Shown one piece after another: positions 36,122-44,907 of a stretch of 64,000 bases of DNA. The DNA comes from an uncultured Alphaproteobacteria bacterium. GTDB taxonomy: Bacteria > Pseudomonadota > Alphaproteobacteria > SP197. The first letter of the stretch is position 1. The number at the start of each line of letters is the position of its first letter. Location of the stretch: the NCBI GenBank assembly GCA_958295695.1, contig OY282363.1, positions 558,001 to 622,000 on the forward strand, read 5' to 3'. The notes below the pieces were generated by a model that worked only from the letters and a program-made list of their open reading frames with translations, searched no databases and had not been told where the DNA came from. Both the position numbers and the translations under genes were made by a program.

Positions 36122-36783
36122 GCGCGTTCTGGACGCTCGTGCGCCGCGACGTGACGCTGGCGGTGAGGCGGGGCGGCGAGGCGGCCCTGACGCTCGGGTT
36201 CTTCGTCGTGACGGTCGCGCTGTTCCCGTTCGGGGTCGGACCCGATCCGGCGCTGCTCGGGCGCATCGCGGCGGGCGTCGTCTGGGTCACCGCCCTGCTC
36301 GCCGCGACCGTCTCGCTCGACCGCCTGTTCCGTCCCGACCTCGAGGACGGCTCGCTCGACCTCCTGGCGCTCTCTCCCCTGCCCCTGGAAGCGGCGGTCC
36401 TGGCCAAATGCCTGGCGCACTGGCTCGTCACGGGCCTTCCCGTCACGCTGCTGTCGCCTCTCATGGCGGCGATGCTGCGGCTCGACGGCGCGGCCCACGG
36501 GCCGCTGGCCGTGTCGCTCGCCGTCGGCACGCCGGCGCTCAGCCTGACCGGCGGGATCGGCGCGGCGCTGGTGCTGGGCGCCCGGCGCGGCGGCGCGCTC
36601 TGCGGCCTCCTCGTGTTGCCGCTCTTCATCCCCGTTCTGGTGTTCGGCGTCTCGGGCGTCGAGGCCGCCCAGGCGGGCCTGCCGGCGCTGCCCCATATCC
36701 TGATCGAGGCCGCCATCCTGGTCGCGGCCGTTCCGCTCGCGGCCTTCGCCGGCGCCGCCGCCCTGCGGCTCGCGCTGGAGTGA
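36118..36783 (+). CDS. ccmB: Heme exporter membrane protein CcmB
   Basis: CcmB is the permease partner of CcmA: 221 residues, six hydrophobic segments. Landmarks are LVRRDVTLAVRRGGEAALTL, the loop FRPDLEDGSLDLLALSPLPL, and LCGLLVLPLFIPVLVFGV. The start is GTG 36118 overlapping ccmA. Confidence 0.94.
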   Translation: MSAFWTLVRRDVTLAVRRGGEAALTLGFFVVTVALFPFGVGPDPALLGRIAAGVVWVTALLAATVSLDRLFRPDLEDGSLDLLALSPLPLEAAVLAKCLAHWLVTGLPVTLLSPLMAAMLRLDGAAHGPLAVSLAVGTPALSLTGGIGAALVLGARRGGALCGLLVLPLFIPVLVFGVSGVEAAQAGLPALPHILIEAAILVAAVPLAAFAGAAALRLALE

Positions 36784-36849
36784 TCGCGGTTGGACGCGAC
36801 GCCATGCGCCGTGTAGTCAGCCCGCGTCCGTCCGGGGAGCGCCGCCGAC

Positions 36850-37584
36850 GTGCCCTCGTTCCCGCATAGCCTCGCCAGTCCCGCCCGCTTCCGGCGGTTG
36901 AGCCGGCGCGTCCTGCCCTGGGCCTCGGCCCTGGCGGCGGGCCTTCTCGGCGTCGGCCTGGTCTGGGCGCTGGGCTTCGCGCCGCCCGACTACCAGCAGG
37001 GCGATACGGTCCGCGTCATGTACATCCACGTGCCCGCGGCCTGGATGGCGATGCTCTGCTACGCGGTCATGGCCGCGCTCTCGGCGTCCTTCCTCGTCTG
37101 GAAGCACCAGCTCGCCGATCTCGCCGCGCGCGCGTCCGCCCCCATCGGCGCCTGCTTCACGGCGGTCGCGCTCATCACGGGGAGCCTCTGGGGCAAGCCG
37201 ACCTGGGGCGCCTACTGGGTGTGGGACGCGCGGCTCACGTCGGTCCTGGCGCTGTTCTTCCTCTACCTGGGCCACATGGCGCTCGCCGGCGCCTTCGACG
37301 ACAGGGAGCGCGGCGGCAGGGCCGCGGCGATCCTCGCGGTGGTGGGCGCGGTGAACCTGCCGATCGTCAAGTTCTCGGTCGACTGGTGGAACACGCTCCA
37401 CCAGCCCGCGAGCGTGCTGCGCCTCGACGGTCCCGCCATCCACGGGTCCATGCTGTGGCCGCTGCTGACGATGGCGGCCGGTTTCGCGGCGTTCTACGTC
37501 GCCGTGCTGCTCGTGCGCATCGACGGCGAATCCGCCGCGCGTCGCGTCGAGGTCCTGACGCGGCGGCGGGCGGCGGGCGCCTAG
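36850..37584 (+). CDS. ccmC: Heme transfer protein CcmC
   Basis: CcmC hands heme to CcmE in the periplasm. The 244-residue, six-helix protein has the tryptophan-rich heme motif WGAYWVWDARLTSVL. Its candidate heme-binding histidines are in MYIHVPAAWM and WNTLHQPASV. GTG 36850 is the start. It is longer than the E. coli protein only at the termini. Confidence 0.94.
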   Translation: MPSFPHSLASPARFRRLSRRVLPWASALAAGLLGVGLVWALGFAPPDYQQGDTVRVMYIHVPAAWMAMLCYAVMAALSASFLVWKHQLADLAARASAPIGACFTAVALITGSLWGKPTWGAYWVWDARLTSVLALFFLYLGHMALAGAFDDRERGGRAAAILAVVGAVNLPIVKFSVDWWNTLHQPASVLRLDGPAIHGSMLWPLLTMAAGFAAFYVAVLLVRIDGESAARRVEVLTRRRAAGA

Positions 37585-37594
37585 GGCGGCGGCC

Positions 37595-37765
37595 ATGGCG
37601 GAGTTCCTCGACATGGGGGGTCACGCGGCGACGGTCTGGCCCGCCTACGGCGCGGCGGCGGCGATCCTGATCGGCCTCGTCGTCGCGAGCGTCCGGCAGG
37701 CGAGCCGCGGGCGGGCCGAGCTGGAGCGTCTGGAAGGCGGGACCGGGGAGCGGGGCGGCCGATGA
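37595..37765 (+). CDS. ccmD: Heme exporter protein CcmD
   Basis: This 56-residue gene has one membrane helix (VWPAYGAAAAILIGLVVASV) following a short GGHAATVWPAY motif and a charged tail, the classic CcmD form. CcmD helps release holo-CcmE from the CcmABC complex. It sits 10 bases after ccmC, and its stop overlaps the ccmE start by ATGA. The position and size make the call firm despite weak sequence conservation. Confidence 0.88.
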   Translation: MAEFLDMGGHAATVWPAYGAAAAILIGLVVASVRQASRGRAELERLEGGTGERGGR

Positions 37766-38232
37766 CGCGCAAGCGACGGCGCATGGCCTTCCTGGCCGCG
37801 GGCCTCGCCTGCTTCGCGCTCGCCGCCGCGCTGGTCCTCGCGGCGCTCGAGGACAAGGTGACGTTCTTCTATTCGCCCTCCGACCTCGCGGTCGAGCCGG
37901 TCGGGCCGGACGCGCGCATCCGTCTGGGCGGGCTGGTCGTCGAAGGCAGCGTCGCCAGGACCGGGGACGGGCTCACCACCACGTTCGAGCTGACCGACGG
38001 CGCGGCCTCGGTTCCGGTCTCCTACACCGGCGTCCTCCCGGACCTGTTCCGCGAGGGCCAGGGAATCGTCGCGGCCGGCCGCCTCGTCGGCGGCGCCGCG
38101 GGCGCGCGGGTCCCGGACGCGGTCTTCATGGCCGACGAGGTCCTGGCCAAGCACGACGAGACCTACATGCCGCCCGAAGTGGCCGAGGCGCTCGTGGAGG
38201 CCGGCTACTGGCGGGAGGACCCGCCGCGATGA
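37762..38232 (+). CDS. ccmE: Periplasmic heme chaperone CcmE
   Basis: CcmE binds heme covalently and carries it to the cytochrome c ligase. The 156 residues have an N-terminal anchor helix (FLAAGLACFALAAALVLAAL), the beta barrel (IRLGGLVVEGSVARTGDGL, YTGVLPDLFREGQGIVAAG) and the heme-binding His131 in LAKHDETYMP. It overlaps ccmD and ctaA by ATGA. Confidence 0.95.
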   Translation: MTRKRRRMAFLAAGLACFALAAALVLAALEDKVTFFYSPSDLAVEPVGPDARIRLGGLVVEGSVARTGDGLTTTFELTDGAASVPVSYTGVLPDLFREGQGIVAAGRLVGGAAGARVPDAVFMADEVLAKHDETYMPPEVAEALVEAGYWREDPPR

Positions 38233-39290
38233 CCCCCGGCGCCGCGATGACGCCCGGCGCCCGGCGCGCCGTGGCGCGCTGGCTCGCGGTCGTGGCGGCG
38301 CTGGTCTTCGTCACGGTCGTGGTCGGCGGCGTCACGCGGCTGACCGGGTCCGGGCTTTCCATGACCGACTGGCGGCCGGTCACCGGGTGGATTCCGCCGA
38401 TGAGCGAAGCCGAGTGGCGGGCCGAGTTCGCGCGCTACCGGGCCTCGCCCGAATACCGGACGGTCAACCGGGGCATGGCGCTCGACGGCTTCAAGACGAT
38501 CTTCTGGTTCGAGTTCTCCCACCGGGCGCTGGGCCGGATCGTCGCGCTGGCCTTCTTCGTTCCCTTCATGGCGTTCCTTCTGGCCCGCGGGCTCGATCCG
38601 CCGACGGCGCGGCGCCTGTGGCTGCTCCTCGGCCTGGGCGCGCTCCAGGGGGCCGTCGGCTGGTTCATGGTGAAGAGCGGCCTGGTCGACCGTCCCAGCG
38701 TGAGCCACTACCGGCTCGCCATGCATCTGGCGCTCGCCTTCCTGATCTACGGCGGCCTCGTCTGGACGGCCGCCGGGCTGGCGCGCGACCCCGACTACGG
38801 GCCGGCCGAGCGCGCCGTCGCCGGACAGCGCCGGAGGGCGGCGGCGCTGCTGGCGCTGGTTTCGCTGACCGTCGTGTCGGGCGCCTTCGTCGCCGGGCTC
38901 GACGCCGGGCTCCATTACAACACGTTCCCGCTCATGGACGGCCGCTTGGTCCCCGCCGACTACCTCGCCGGTGAACCCGTGTGGCTCAATCCGTTCCAGA
39001 ATGTCGCGGCGGTCCAGTTCAACCATCGCCTGCTGGCCGTCGCGACCGTGCTCGCCACGGTCGTCTGCCGGTTCGGGCTGGCGCGGTCGTCCCCGACGCG
39101 CGGGACCCGCATGGCCGCCGGGGCGCTCGCCGCCACGGCCGTCCTCCAGGCCGGTCTCGGCGTCGCCGCCCTGCTGGCCTACGTCCCGGTCTGGCTGGGC
39201 GCTCTGCACCAAGCCGGCGCGCTGGCGCTGTTCACGCTGGCGGTCCTGTTGCTCGCCAGCCTGCGCCAGCGGGCGGGCCCGGCCGGATAG
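38229..39290 (+). CDS. ctaA: Heme A synthase
   Basis: CtaA (COX15-like) oxidises the C8 methyl of heme O to make heme A for cytochrome aa3 oxidase. The 353-residue membrane protein has two homologous four-helix halves. The histidines likely to bind heme lie in EFSHRALGR, HYRLAMHLALAF, FNHRLLAVATV and LGALHQAGALAL. The ATG at 38229 overlaps ccmE, so heme A and cytochrome c maturation are encoded in one operon here. ccmF, ccmG and ccmH are not in the window. Confidence 0.93.
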   Translation: MTPGAAMTPGARRAVARWLAVVAALVFVTVVVGGVTRLTGSGLSMTDWRPVTGWIPPMSEAEWRAEFARYRASPEYRTVNRGMALDGFKTIFWFEFSHRALGRIVALAFFVPFMAFLLARGLDPPTARRLWLLLGLGALQGAVGWFMVKSGLVDRPSVSHYRLAMHLALAFLIYGGLVWTAAGLARDPDYGPAERAVAGQRRRAAALLALVSLTVVSGAFVAGLDAGLHYNTFPLMDGRLVPADYLAGEPVWLNPFQNVAAVQFNHRLLAVATVLATVVCRFGLARSSPTRGTRMAAGALAATAVLQAGLGVAALLAYVPVWLGALHQAGALALFTLAVLLLASLRQRAGPAG

Positions 39291-39395
39291 GAGGCGAGCG
39301 ATGACCCGCACCGTCATGGGCCCGTGCCCCGGACCGGGCGGACCGGCTACGCCATCGCCACCGTGTCGCTCGATGTCGGATCGGTCTGCCCGGCG

Positions 39396-39413
39396 GCCGC
39401 CCGGCCGGGCGGC
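39396..39413. terminator. Palindrome between ctaA and the serine hydrolase gene
   Basis: GCCGCCCGG is followed directly by its reverse complement, a perfect 18-base palindrome in the 134-base gap between two converging genes. No T run. A bidirectional terminator is likely. Confidence 0.45.
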
Positions 39414-39424
39414 TCGACAAGCGT

Positions 39425-40618
39425 TCAGTCCCGCAGGGCCCGGCCGACCGCGAGGAAGCAGCGCGCGGTGTCGGCGTCGACGGTCTCGTCGGTCGGCAGC
39501 GGCTGGGACGCGAACTTGGCGATCACCAGGCTCGCCGCCGGGTCGATCCAGAGGTACTGGCCGAAGACGCCGATGCCCGTGTAGCAGCCGTGCTCGTCGC
39601 CCACGATCCACCATTTGTTGCGGTAGCCGCCGCGCGGGTTGGCGGCCGCTCCCTCGCCGGCGGCCCAGGCCGCCCTGTCGGCGTTGAACCGGGTGTCGGC
39701 CACCCAGGCTTGGGGCGCCACCTGGCGGCCGTTGGCCTGGCCTTCTTCCAGCATCATCTGGCCGACGCGCGCCAGATCGCGCAGGCAGACGCACACGCCG
39801 CCCGCGGCGCGCGGCGCGCCCAGCCGGTCGACCGTGACGTAGCCGTCGAACTCGGCGCCCATGGGGCGCCACAACAGCTCGCCGACCGCCTCGGCGTAGG
39901 GCCTGCGGGTGACGCGCTCGATCGCCCAGCCCAGCATGTCGGTGCAGGGCGAGACGTAGTGGAAGGCGGCACCGTGCTCGCCCCGTTTCTTGAGCGTCGT
40001 CATCCAGGAGCGCAGGTCGCCCGGGTCGGACGGATCGGACGGCGGCTTCCAGCCCGAGACCTCGCGGTATTCCGCGATGAGGCCCGCGTCGGCGAGATAG
40101 TCCTCGGTGAAGTCGACGCCGGCCGTCATGTCGAGCAGGTGCTGGAGCGTGCAGTCCTCGAAGGCCGACCCCTTCACCTCGGGGATCAGGTGGCCGACGC
40201 CCCGGCCGGGGTCGAGTTCGCGGCGCTCGACCAGGATCCCGACCGCCAGCGCGGCGATCGATTTCGAGATCGACATCAGGATGTGCGGCCGGTGGTCCAG
40301 GAGCTCGCCGCGGTAGTGCTCCATGACGATGCGGCCATGGTGCAGCACGCAGACGCCGTCGGTCTCGTGGCGGTCGAGGAACCGGGCGAAGGTCGTCTCC
40401 GCGCCCGTGCGGTCCGTGTAGGCGATGGCCGACAGGTCCCGCGGCGCCCGCTCCAGCGGCGTCGCGGGTTCCCGCCCGCGCCAGATCCGGGCCGAGGGGA
40501 CGAGCTCGTCGACATGGCTGTAGGCCCAGCGGTTGTGGGGCGGGGTGCGCCAGTTCGCCAGCGTGACCTGCTCGTCGGGCGCGGCCGGGAAGGTCCGCGT
40601 CGGGTCGCCGCCGGGCAT
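39425..40618 (-). CDS. Serine hydrolase, beta-lactamase/DD-peptidase fold (copy B)
   Basis: The 397-residue protein belongs to the class C beta-lactamase-like family, acting as an esterase, amidase or peptidase through an acyl-enzyme. The SxxK motif is in ILMSISKSIAALAVG, and the YxN-like site is YVSPCTDMLGWAIE. It lacks a signal peptide, so it is probably cytosolic. It is a tandem paralogue of the next upstream gene, one base apart, with very similar starts (FPAAPDEQVTL) and layout. Substrate unknown; six-aminohexanoate-dimer-hydrolase-like enzymes are relatives. Confidence 0.85.
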   Translation of the reverse strand: MPGGDPTRTFPAAPDEQVTLANWRTPPHNRWAYSHVDELVPSARIWRGREPATPLERAPRDLSAIAYTDRTGAETTFARFLDRHETDGVCVLHHGRIVMEHYRGELLDHRPHILMSISKSIAALAVGILVERRELDPGRGVGHLIPEVKGSAFEDCTLQHLLDMTAGVDFTEDYLADAGLIAEYREVSGWKPPSDPSDPGDLRSWMTTLKKRGEHGAAFHYVSPCTDMLGWAIERVTRRPYAEAVGELLWRPMGAEFDGYVTVDRLGAPRAAGGVCVCLRDLARVGQMMLEEGQANGRQVAPQAWVADTRFNADRAAWAAGEGAAANPRGGYRNKWWIVGDEHGCYTGIGVFGQYLWIDPAASLVIAKFASQPLPTDETVDADTARCFLAVGRALRD

Positions 40619-40619
40619 C

Positions 40620-41816
40620 TCAGCCTCCCAGTTCGCGGGCGATGGCCCCGAAGGCGCGTTTCATGTCGTCGAAGAACTTCTCCTCGAAGGGCGCGGGATG
40701 GGACGAATGCTTGGCGCACACCACGCCGGCGGCCGGGTCGACGAACAGCATCTGGCCGTGGATGCCGATCCCGAAGAAGGGCCGGCGCCCGTCCTCGAGG
40801 TCGGTGTACCACTTCGAGCGGTAGTGGCAGCCCGGCAGCGTCCCGGCGAAGTCGCCCCGGTCCCAGGCGCCGGCGTCGCCGTTCTCGCGGAAGTCGCGGA
40901 TCCACGATTCCGGCACGATGCGCCGGCCGTTCATCACGCCGTTCTGGAGGTGGAGCTGGCCGAAGCGCGCGAGGTCGCGGGTCGCGACGCACAGCCCGCC
41001 GTCGGTCTGCGGCGCGCCCAGCCGGTCGAGGGTGACATAGGCGTCGAACTCCGCGCCCATGGGCCGCCAGATCTCGCGGCTCAGCAGCGTGGCGAAGTCC
41101 GTCCCGCCCGCGCGCTCCAGGATCCATCCCAGGAGGTCGGTGTTGGTCGAAACGTAGTGGAAGACCGCGCCGTGCTCGCCCGCGGGCCGCATGGTGGCGA
41201 TGTAGGCGCGCAGGTTGTCGGGCGCGCCTTCGCGGTGGGGCCGCCAGCCCGCGGCGATGTCGAGCAGGCCGATGTCGCTCATCGGGTTGTCGTAGTCCTC
41301 GTCGTAGTCCATGCCGACGGTCATGTCGAGGACATGGCGCACCAGCGCGCCGTCGTAGGCCGAGCCGGCGACCTCGGGGACGATGTCGGTGACCCGGTCG
41401 TCCGGGGAGACGAGCCCGCGCTCGGCCAAGACGCCCGCGAGCGTCCCGGCGAAGGACTTGGTGACCGACATGAGCAGGTGCGGCTCGTGGGGTTCGACGC
41501 CGTCGCCGTAGCGCTCGGCGACGAGCGCGCCCCGGTGGAGCGCGACGAAGCCGTCGGTGTAGCCGTCGTCCAGAACCTGCTTGACCGTGAGCGTCGCGCC
41601 CCCGGCGTCCGCGAAGGCGATGTCGTCGAGATGGACCGGGCGGACCGGCAGGTCCGCGACCGCGCCGTCGCCGCGCCACACGTTGGCCGTGGGCAGCATG
41701 CGCCGGAGGTCGCGGAAGGCCCAGCGGTTGAAGGGCCCTTGCTGCATGTTCTCCAGCGTGACCTGCTCGTCCGGCGCCGCCGGAAAGGTCCGCATCAGGC
41801 GCGGCGTCTCGCTCAT
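40620..41816 (-). CDS. Serine hydrolase, beta-lactamase/DD-peptidase fold (copy A)
   Basis: This 398-residue paralogue has the SxxK in LLMSVTKSFAGTLAGVLAER and the second site YVSTNTDLLGWILE; the C-terminal strand is GQMLFVDPAAGVVCAKHSSH. It is transcribed first and probably shares a transcript with copy B. The pair arose by duplication. The 64 bases upstream border the AT-rich NB-ARC gene, so this pair is the left edge of the accessory region. Confidence 0.85.
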   Translation of the reverse strand: MSETPRLMRTFPAAPDEQVTLENMQQGPFNRWAFRDLRRMLPTANVWRGDGAVADLPVRPVHLDDIAFADAGGATLTVKQVLDDGYTDGFVALHRGALVAERYGDGVEPHEPHLLMSVTKSFAGTLAGVLAERGLVSPDDRVTDIVPEVAGSAYDGALVRHVLDMTVGMDYDEDYDNPMSDIGLLDIAAGWRPHREGAPDNLRAYIATMRPAGEHGAVFHYVSTNTDLLGWILERAGGTDFATLLSREIWRPMGAEFDAYVTLDRLGAPQTDGGLCVATRDLARFGQLHLQNGVMNGRRIVPESWIRDFRENGDAGAWDRGDFAGTLPGCHYRSKWYTDLEDGRRPFFGIGIHGQMLFVDPAAGVVCAKHSSHPAPFEEKFFDDMKRAFGAIARELGG

Positions 41817-41880
41817 GGCGTTCTCCCATCTCGTCCACTATCCGACCACACGAGTTGTCTGATAGATCGCAAATCAGTTA

Positions 41881-44511
41881 TCAGTTCAACTCCAAGCGTT
41901 GGGCTAAACTTTGACAGTAACTATTATCTGGCTCCGCATCGAGCCCAACTCTTGTCACATCGCGAGCGCGTTCTGCGTTGCCGATGTTCAGGTAGAGCCA
42001 AGCCAAACGAGAGCACTCGGTGCCCGAGAATTCGTCTAGGTGCTGTTCCATGACGTGGGCTACACGTTCGAGAAACTCCCGCACTTCTGGCGACCATGCC
42101 TCATTCACTCCTTGATCCTTGAGGTCTCGAATACGGAAATTGATGCGACCAGCCAGATTGCCCAAATCCGACACGTCAGCTGTAGGCAACAACGCAGCTT
42201 CGCAAATGGCATGAATCTCCTCTACTACATCCCCACTCAATTGACACAGCCCAGCTAATTTCATCCAGCCAGTGTGCCTGTCAACAACTTCGGCTTTTCT
42301 CAAAAAATCCCTGACATATGTCTTTGCTTGATCAATCGCATCTGCATTAGTGTCAACTTCCATAACCAAATCCGCCATACGCATATACGTCTTAGGAAAA
42401 CGGTTTGCGACATAATCCAGAATTGGTAATACCTTTTCCAGTTCACCTGGTCGATCATTCACGCGTCTCGAAACGGTTTGAATTAGGTTTTCTATGCGAG
42501 GGAAAACTCCATGTCGAGTGTCTTCACGTCTTCCCGATCCGAACTCCATAAGAATTTTTCGGTCTTCCTCAACGGCTATCTTGTATGGACTTACTTCTAA
42601 TTCACGTCGACCATAAATTGCCGCAGCCAGAGGCACATCCACAAACCTCTCGTTGTCTCGATCTGAAGTACTGCTAGATACTAAGGAGAATCTTATCAGT
42701 TCATCTAATGCACGTTTGACATCAAAGCGTTCAGTTTCCGGTCGAAGGGAAACAGCTTCGACAGCCACTTCTGGCACCACTACTCTCCAACTGCATAGCA
42801 ATAAAAATACTCGTTGTGCAGCAGGACTAAGCGCATTATATGTTCGCCTAAACAATGCATCCAAAAGATTATCGGAGGATGCAATAATCCGTTTAGGATT
42901 AACAGCTTTTCCCTCCTTGGCAACTTGTCCAAGCAATATCTTGATCACATATGGATGACCCTCAGACTCCTGCACAAGTTCCCATTTATTATTACTACTC
43001 AAAATTTTATCGATGTCCAGCCATTTCGCGTGTCGATCAATCAACTCAAGCGCCTCATCATCCTGCATACCATCAATTTCAATCGGATAATCTCCCAGAA
43101 AATCCCTAAATCGAGTTGTTATAAGAACTTTATTTGGGGAGCGAATATGCGTATCCAGCCATTCAACAGTGTCGACAGGGCTTTGTAGAGTTTCAAAATT
43201 GTCCAATACAAATAATGTGCTTCCAGCGGCACCATAAGACATGCAGTCTTGAAAGTAGACATCCGAATCAAATCCTCTCTTCCGACATGCGGATGGTTCC
43301 ATAAGATCTACTACGATACGCGATATGTCGCGCTGGGTGAACACACGTCGAGACACGTGCTTTGGGCCGGAGTTCAACAAGTCGATGTCCCGAGCACTTA
43401 TCCAGAGAATCACTTCATATGGTGCCGGATCTCGAGTGGAGATGGCATGGACTGCCTTTAATGCAATTGTCGTCTTTCCGATACCACCAGGACCTGTCAA
43501 GGTAACGATTGGATGTCTATCTTGCTTCAGGAGCTCGTCGATGAGCTGTCCTTCAAGATTGGGCCGGGCAATGTTGAGCGATGGCAAAGGAGGTACGTTA
43601 GAAAAGGTGTTACCCATAGGCTCAAGGATGTTACTTCCCTCTGTCTCGCTCTGTGGGAGGCCAGTGGGTGGGGCTGACCACGCCGAGCCATCACGTTCAC
43701 GCCGGTCGTTCGTTACATATGACAACGACTCAAACTTCTTTTTTTGATATTTACCATTAGGAAGCCAAATATCACTCAGATCGGAGTCACTGAAAACTAG
43801 AGGAACATTCACGAAACCAGAACCATCGAGGTGCATGTAAACACCATCAGAAAGGCGTTCCCCACGTGTTTTCCTGAGATAATCAAATGACGTACAGTCA
43901 TTCAAAAGTGGTGATACCCTATATTTTCCAGACAAATTTTGATGAAGATAAGCCCATGGCAGTTCGAAAAGCTTCATCTTTTTGGTGACAATTGAGAGTG
44001 ATTCGTCTAGATATGGACATGCTTTACCACATTGATTTGCAGTTGTGGCGCCATGTCCACGAGTTCCGTTGCGAATCTCGACTACCACATCGAAATAGCG
44101 CCGGAGAGGCACTTTTGAGCTAATTCTCTCAATGTTCACTTCGAGCTCAATTGAAGCACAAGATAAAGAATTCACACATTCGTAGCGCCAATCCCCAGGG
44201 CCTACTCTCTCGGTTAACTCCCGAGCAAGGTTGCGAGCGTTTGGTAGTAAAACTTGGGATGGTGGACCAACCAATGCTGTGTTCAATACAGTTGTCCATG
44301 TGCCGAGAGAGTCGGCACGAACAAGTTTATGTTCTAGAGTGTACCTGTGTCGATCTGAGTCCTCTCCAATACATGAAACCATTCCAGAGACTACGATTTT
44401 TGTGATGTATTCGAGTTTCAACATTAAAGCGTTGAAGTAGGCATAATCGCCTTCTTCACGATCGAGTGCAATTCGACGATCAATACGATCAAACAGGGAA
44501 CTATCTGCCAT
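41881..44511 (-). CDS. HEPN - NB-ARC (STAND) - helical repeat protein, probable defence gene
   Basis: The 876-residue protein is compositionally foreign: AT-richer with many rare-for-this-genome codons. Residues 20-170 form a helical HEPN-like domain with the catalytic-type motif EIRNGTRGHGATT: Arg147, Asn148, four residues, His153, the R-N-x4-H pattern of HEPN ribonucleases. After a poorly conserved stretch and linker comes an NB-ARC ATPase (about 315-535): Walker A TLTGPGGIGKTT with Lys346, Walker B STLFVLDNFE with Asp437, sensor VLITTRF (Arg467), and EGHPYVI (Pro520, the GxP motif). Then a winged-helix region and TPR-like helices to the end (LAWLYLNIGNAERARDV). STAND proteins oligomerise on sensing a trigger and activate the N-terminal effector, here presumably an RNase. 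ATG 44511 is preferred to 44589; a weak TTGACT/TATGAA pair with 19-base spacing lies before it. The trigger is unknown. Confidence 0.82.
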   Translation of the reverse strand: MADSSLFDRIDRRIALDREEGDYAYFNALMLKLEYITKIVVSGMVSCIGEDSDRHRYTLEHKLVRADSLGTWTTVLNTALVGPPSQVLLPNARNLARELTERVGPGDWRYECVNSLSCASIELEVNIERISSKVPLRRYFDVVVEIRNGTRGHGATTANQCGKACPYLDESLSIVTKKMKLFELPWAYLHQNLSGKYRVSPLLNDCTSFDYLRKTRGERLSDGVYMHLDGSGFVNVPLVFSDSDLSDIWLPNGKYQKKKFESLSYVTNDRRERDGSAWSAPPTGLPQSETEGSNILEPMGNTFSNVPPLPSLNIARPNLEGQLIDELLKQDRHPIVTLTGPGGIGKTTIALKAVHAISTRDPAPYEVILWISARDIDLLNSGPKHVSRRVFTQRDISRIVVDLMEPSACRKRGFDSDVYFQDCMSYGAAGSTLFVLDNFETLQSPVDTVEWLDTHIRSPNKVLITTRFRDFLGDYPIEIDGMQDDEALELIDRHAKWLDIDKILSSNNKWELVQESEGHPYVIKILLGQVAKEGKAVNPKRIIASSDNLLDALFRRTYNALSPAAQRVFLLLCSWRVVVPEVAVEAVSLRPETERFDVKRALDELIRFSLVSSSTSDRDNERFVDVPLAAAIYGRRELEVSPYKIAVEEDRKILMEFGSGRREDTRHGVFPRIENLIQTVSRRVNDRPGELEKVLPILDYVANRFPKTYMRMADLVMEVDTNADAIDQAKTYVRDFLRKAEVVDRHTGWMKLAGLCQLSGDVVEEIHAICEAALLPTADVSDLGNLAGRINFRIRDLKDQGVNEAWSPEVREFLERVAHVMEQHLDEFSGTECSRLAWLYLNIGNAERARDVTRVGLDAEPDNSYCQSLAQRLELN

Positions 44512-44701
44512 TGGAGTCACTCTACTGTAGGCCGACGACCCGTGGAAGGCCGTTATCTGCATTGCTTCATACTGCCCCATCCAGAGCACGAGTCAATTCC
44601 TTATGTGTGCTTTCCTGTTCTGTCCTGCTGTCGCCCGCTGCGCTATGCCAGCGTGGACATGGTGTAGCGCCGTCCCGTCCCCGAAACGCCGCGAGGTTCC
44701 G

Positions 44702-44865
44702 ATGCGCGCCGGTCCCCTACCCGACCACGACGAGGCGCTGGCCGGGCTTCTGGGCGACCGTCTCTCGACCGGCCGGGCGGAGCGCGAGCGCCGCACGCCG
44801 TGGCGTTCCCGGAGACGACCGGGGAAGTCGCCGAGGCCCGGCGGCTCGACGAACGGCCGATCCAC
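44702..44865 (+). pseudogene. Remnant of an FAD-linked oxidase (GlcD-like) gene start
   Basis: The first frame reads MRAGPLPDHDEALAGLLGDR then LSTGRAERERR, the usual N-terminus of FAD-binding D-lactate/glycolate-oxidase-type dehydrogenases. The expected HGRxE...PDAV block is missing, and the protein resumes in another frame at AVAFPETTGEVAEARRL. Nothing homologous follows. This is a deleted, frameshifted stump between the NB-ARC gene and the radical SAM gene. The rest of the 44512-44907 interval holds no other recognisable gene. Confidence 0.6.
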
Positions 44866-44907
44866 GGGGCGTTCGCCATGGGCGGGACGTCGACCGGCGG
44901 GCCGGCG

